A program made the position numbers and the translations under genes. DNA of 64,000 nt from Castellaniella denitrificans (GTDB lineage Bacteria > Pseudomonadota > Gammaproteobacteria > Burkholderiales > Burkholderiaceae_B): NCBI RefSeq assembly GCF_042653765.1, contig NZ_JBHSEZ010000001.1, forward strand, positions 372,001 through 436,000, given 5' to 3'. Shown piece after piece: positions 61,114 through 64,000 of the stretch. The notes beneath the pieces are model-generated. The model was not told the DNA's origin, ran no database searches, and was given only the letters and a program-made list of their open reading frames with translations. The first letter of the stretch is position 1; each line of letters opens with the position of its first letter.

Positions 61114-62040
61114 TCAAGCCCGCCCCGGCACCCCGACGCTGGCCAGCGCCCGCAGCGGGCCGGCGGTGCGGATGGCATCGATCTGGGCCGGGTCGCGCAC
61201 GTAGATCGTGCCGCCGAAGGACAGGGCGTTCAGGGACACGCCCTGGAAGTGTTCCCGGCTGCGCGGCAGCACCAGCATCCAGCCGTCGCCCACCAGCATG
61301 TTGCAAGGCGGGAGCAGGCCATCCGCGCCGGGGCGCAGGTCGAGCGCGGCGCAGGCCTGTCCGAAAGCGATCAGCATGGCCCGGGCGCTGGCCCCGGCGT
61401 CGGCGCCCAGTCCGGCGTCCACACGCACGAAGCAATGCGCCAGGTCCAGCGCGGGATGGCGGACGATGGCGCCCTGCGCCCGGTCCGCCGGCAAGCCGGC
61501 CCCCAGGGCACGCAGCGAGGCGTTGCCCGGCGCGTCGGGTATCCACTGCACGTGCTTGTGCCGCTGGCTGGCGCCCGCGGCCGCGCCGCCGTTGTAGAAG
61601 CCCAGGCCGCCTTCCCTCGACAGGATGAAGGCCAGGGCCTGGAAGTCGATTTCTTCCAGCGGCGAGAGCTGCTCGGCGAACGCCCGCCGGGCCAGCACCA
61701 GGTGATGGAAGCACACGGGAAACTTGTTGAGGATGGCCGCGTGGTGTTCCCCCACCGGACCGACGAGCAGGGCGGGGTCGGGGTTCAGGAAGGGATTGAA
61801 ATCGGGATCGCGCGGCCCGCCCGGCAGGATGATGGCCTGGTTTCCCGCGGATCGCGGCTGTCCGGCCGCGCCGTCCCGGGCCGCCGCGTCCTTGGCGGCC
61901 AGCGCGGCCACCCAGCGGACGATGAACGGCAGGCCCCGGTCCTCGATCACGACCTGTTCGGCCTCGATGGGTTGCAGGTCGCCCGAGGCGATGGCCTGGT
62001 CGCTGCGTGCGCGCACGGCATCCATGAAGTTAGAATGCAT
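61114..62040 (-). CDS. ATP adenylyltransferase / Ap4A phosphorylase-like protein
   Basis: A 308-residue HIT-superfamily protein related to yeast Apa1/Apa2, which phosphorolytically cleave diadenosine tetraphosphate. The N-terminal PFIVRWVAALAAK, the NPFLNPDPAL segment and HHAAILNKFPVCFHHLVLARR region come first, and the active-site pair is in SQRHKHVQWIP (HxH). The C-terminal domain has NMLVGDGWMLVLPRSREHF. The ATG at 62040 gives the family start. It is probably a cytosolic nucleotide-alarmone enzyme. It is divergent from the lipoprotein gene with a 142-base gap. Confidence 0.86.
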   Translation of the reverse strand: MHSNFMDAVRARSDQAIASGDLQPIEAEQVVIEDRGLPFIVRWVAALAAKDAAARDGAAGQPRSAGNQAIILPGGPRDPDFNPFLNPDPALLVGPVGEHHAAILNKFPVCFHHLVLARRAFAEQLSPLEEIDFQALAFILSREGGLGFYNGGAAAGASQRHKHVQWIPDAPGNASLRALGAGLPADRAQGAIVRHPALDLAHCFVRVDAGLGADAGASARAMLIAFGQACAALDLRPGADGLLPPCNMLVGDGWMLVLPRSREHFQGVSLNALSFGGTIYVRDPAQIDAIRTAGPLRALASVGVPGRA

Positions 62041-62182
62041 GTTCCTCCCCCTGCATGGGCGGTTCTCGTCCCGCCGGCCGCGCCGGCGGGTTTCGGATCT
62101 CGACGGCGAATTTCTCCGATTGTAGGAGATCACCGCAAAAGATGCCCGATCGGGGGATGAAAACCGCACATGGAGGCGTTTC

Positions 62183-62713
62183 ATGTTTTCCTGCCCACGC
62201 ATGCGGACATTCGTCCGAGGCGCCCTGGCGACGGGCGCGGGCCTCTGGCTGGCGGGCTGCGCCAATATCGCCGCCACCCCGCCCGGCACGCCGCTGGCCC
62301 AGGTGACGGCGCAATTCGGCGCGCCCACGCTGCAATGCGTCGACCGCCAGGGCCATGACCGCGTCGTCTGGTCGCGGCAGCCCCTGGGGCAATACGCCTG
62401 GGGCGGCACGGTGGACGCCCAGGGCCGCGTCCAGGGCATCGAGCCCATCCTGACCGACGAGCATTTCCAGGTCCTGAAGCAAGGCGAGTGGACGGCGGAC
62501 CAGGTGCGCTGCGAATTCGGGCCGCCGGCCATCATCGACACGGCCGGCCTGCCCGACGTACGCCAGATCGTCTGGAGCTACCGCTACAAGCAGGACCACG
62601 TCTGGGACTCGCTGATGTACGTGTTCCTGGGCCCCGACGGCGACCGGGTGACGAAATTCCATCCAGGACCGGATCCGATGTACGACCAGGAAGATTCGTT
62701 CCCCAGGCACTGA
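62183..62713 (+). CDS. Lipoprotein with two BamE/SmpA-like repeats
   Basis: A 176-residue predicted lipoprotein. The lipobox LAGC places the acylated Cys at about 26. The ATG at 62183 is preceded by GGAGG at 6 bases; an internal ATG at 62201 would also give a signal peptide. Two similar segments, TPLAQVTAQFGAPT (about 36-50) and WTADQVRCEFGPPA (about 101-114), match the G-x-P motif of the BamE/SmpA fold, so the protein probably contains two such modules. It may act at the outer membrane; function is unknown. Confidence 0.82.
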   Translation: MFSCPRMRTFVRGALATGAGLWLAGCANIAATPPGTPLAQVTAQFGAPTLQCVDRQGHDRVVWSRQPLGQYAWGGTVDAQGRVQGIEPILTDEHFQVLKQGEWTADQVRCEFGPPAIIDTAGLPDVRQIVWSYRYKQDHVWDSLMYVFLGPDGDRVTKFHPGPDPMYDQEDSFPRH

Positions 62714-62775
62714 GCCCGAATCCGACGCGCGCCGCCGTCAGCCGCCGGCCAGGGAAAAAACCTTGAGCGCCCAAG

Positions 62776-62808
62776 AAAAAACCCGCGGAATCAGGGTTCG
62801 GCGGGTTT
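62776..62808 (-). terminator. Terminator after tRNA-Ser
   Basis: On the minus strand AAACCCGC and GCGGGTTT form a stem, followed by a run of T. It lies about 35 bases after the tRNA-Ser 3' end and also faces the convergent lipoprotein gene. Confidence 0.7.
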
Positions 62809-62842
62809 CATGGGGTCCGGCGGGCGGGCGCCGGGATCTTGC

Positions 62843-62935
62843 TGGCGGAGACGGAGGGATTCGAACCCTCGATGCGGGTATAAGCCGCATGCTCCCTTAG
62901 CAGGGGAGTACCTTCAACCACTCGGCCACGTCTCC
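62843..62935 (-). tRNA. tRNA-Ser (anticodon GCT)
   Basis: A 93-base class II tRNA with encoded CCA. The acceptor arms GGAGACG and CGTCTCC pair, the anticodon loop reads CTGCTAA within CTCCC/GGGAG, a long variable arm (GCATGCGG and CCGCATC region) follows, and the T loop has GGTTCGAATCC. The GCT anticodon reads AGC and AGT codons. It lies 70 bases downstream of lysC. Confidence 0.97.
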
Positions 62936-63005
62936 AGCAAGACCGGCATTCTAGCACAGGACACGGCGGAAGCCGGCAAGGCGCCACCGCGCCCGGGGCG
63001 CCCGG

Positions 63006-64000
63006 TCAGGCCTCGGCCTGGACGGATTCCTGGTCCAGTTCGAAGGCCTTGTGCAGGGCGCGCACGGCCAGTTCCATGTACTTGTCGTTGATCAGCACGG
63101 AGGTCTTGATTTCCGAGGTGCTGATCATCTGGATGTTGATGCCCTCTTCGGCCAGGGTGCGGAACATCAGGCTGGCGACGCCGACGTGGCTGCGCATGCC
63201 GATGCCGACGATGGAGACCTTGGCGACCTTGTCGTCGGAGACGATCTCGCCGGCGCCCACGGCCGGGCCGATCTGGTTCTTCAGCAGGTCCAGGGTGCGG
63301 GCGAAGTCGTTGCGGTTGACCGTGAAGGAAAAGTCGGTCATGCCCTGCTGGGAGATGTTCTGCAGGATCATGTCCACGTCGATGTTGGCGGCGGCGACGG
63401 GTCCCAGGATCGAATAGGCCACGCCCGGGGTGTCGGGGACGTTGCGCAGGGTGACTTTGGCTTCGTCGCGGCTGAAGGCGATGCCGGAGACAACGGCGGT
63501 TTCCATTTTCTGGTCTTCCTCGAAAGTGATGAGCGTGCCCGAGTGCATTTCCTCTTCGACCGGGATCATGGGATCGGTCAGCGAGGACAGGACCCGCAGC
63601 GGCACCTGGTATTTGCCGGCGAATTCGACGGAACGGATCTGCAGGACCTTGGAGCCGAGCGAGGCCATTTCCAGCATTTCCTCGAAGGAAATGACGTTCA
63701 TGCGGCGGGCTTCGGGGACGACGCGCGGGTCGGTGGTGTAGACGCCGTCCACGTCGGTGAAGATGAGGCATTCGTCGGCGCCCATGGCGGCGGCGACCGC
63801 CACGGCCGAGGTGTCCGAGCCGCCCCGCCCCAGCGTGGTGATGTGGCCTTCGTCGTCGATGCCCTGGAAGCCGGTGATGATGACCACGCGGCCCGATTCC
63901 AGGTCGGCCCGGACCCGGGTGTCGTCGATGGAGCGGATGCGGGCCTTGGTGTAGGCGCTGTCGGTGCGCACCGGGACCTGCCAGCCGGCGTAGCTGCGGG
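63006..64000 (-). CDS. lysC: Aspartate kinase (5' end cut by window edge)
   Basis: First step of lysine, threonine and methionine biosynthesis, phosphorylating aspartate. The visible 331 residues cover the C-terminal part of the kinase domain (ITGFQGIDDEGHITTLGRGGSDTSAVAVA; TDVDGVYTTDPR) and the paired ACT domains (VTLRNVPDTPGVAYSILG; KVSIVGIGMRSHVGVASLMF) that bind feedback inhibitors. The frame is open to the right edge, so the start is outside the window. It ends 70 bases before tRNA-Ser. Confidence 0.97.
   Translation of the reverse strand, partial: RSYAGWQVPVRTDSAYTKARIRSIDDTRVRADLESGRVVIITGFQGIDDEGHITTLGRGGSDTSAVAVAAAMGADECLIFTDVDGVYTTDPRVVPEARRMNVISFEEMLEMASLGSKVLQIRSVEFAGKYQVPLRVLSSLTDPMIPVEEEMHSGTLITFEEDQKMETAVVSGIAFSRDEAKVTLRNVPDTPGVAYSILGPVAAANIDVDMILQNISQQGMTDFSFTVNRNDFARTLDLLKNQIGPAVGAGEIVSDDKVAKVSIVGIGMRSHVGVASLMFRTLAEEGINIQMISTSEIKTSVLINDKYMELAVRALHKAFELDQESVQAEA

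Overview
The window is a high-GC betaproteobacterial chromosome segment. Its gene content best fits Alcaligenaceae, near Bordetella/Achromobacter: a RisA/OmpR-type two-component pair, a fused TsaB-RimI protein, ispD/ispF near mfd and serB, a complete 14-gene nuo operon followed by a DUF2818 gene, two Gram-negative porins of the Bordetella type, and lysC followed by tRNA-Ser. Genus level is an inference from remembered family resemblance, not a database search.

Layout. 1-6.4 kb is housekeeping: uracil-DNA glycosylase, tsaB-rimI, ompR/envZ-like pair, AhpC peroxiredoxin, ispF, ispD. 6.5-17.2 kb is a sugar-acid catabolic block: KDPG aldolase (eda), a 2-ketogluconate module (kguD, kguK, kguE), an amino-acid-type ABC importer (ATPase, binding protein, two permeases), a PtxS-like LacI repressor, 6-phosphogluconate dehydratase (edd) and a HexR-like RpiR regulator. 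A perfect PtxS-type palindrome precedes the importer genes, and HexR-type inverted repeats precede eda and lie between edd and hexR. Together these predict uptake of 2-ketogluconate (or a close relative), phosphorylation, reduction to 6-phosphogluconate and Entner-Doudoroff breakdown. mfd follows (17.2-20.6 kb).

20.8-32.2 kb is accessory: a DUF4160/DUF2442 gene pair, a TonB-dependent receptor, an MFS transporter, a prolyl-oligopeptidase-family hydrolase, a second (Fiu/PiuA-like) TonB receptor, a Sel1-repeat protein, a PiuC-type hydroxylase and a hicAB toxin-antitoxin pair. The two receptor promoters share the same sigma70 skeleton and each carries a Fur box. 32.2-34.3 kb holds serB and an FMN-dependent alpha-hydroxy-acid oxidase. 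A 1003-residue autotransporter (34.3-37.3 kb) sits beside a long DUF2818 protein and the nuoA-N operon (38.3-52.8 kb, minus strand), which encodes all 14 subunits of respiratory complex I.

53.1-61.0 kb mixes toxin-antitoxin genes (intact brnTA; an orphan HTH antitoxin; a second brnTA whose toxin is frameshifted; a HigB/Gp49-like toxin that is also frameshifted beside an intact HTH antitoxin) with two tandem porins, an lldD-like dehydrogenase and a fused SpmA/SpmB-type membrane protein. The right end has an Ap4A phosphorylase-like protein, a two-repeat lipoprotein, tRNA-Ser(GCT) and lysC, which runs off the edge.

No transposase, integrase, CRISPR array, rRNA or prophage structural gene was seen. 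The most interesting items are the predicted PtxS-controlled ABC importer in the 2-ketogluconate locus, the twin Fur-controlled receptor promoters, and two toxin genes broken by single-base losses while their antitoxins stay open.
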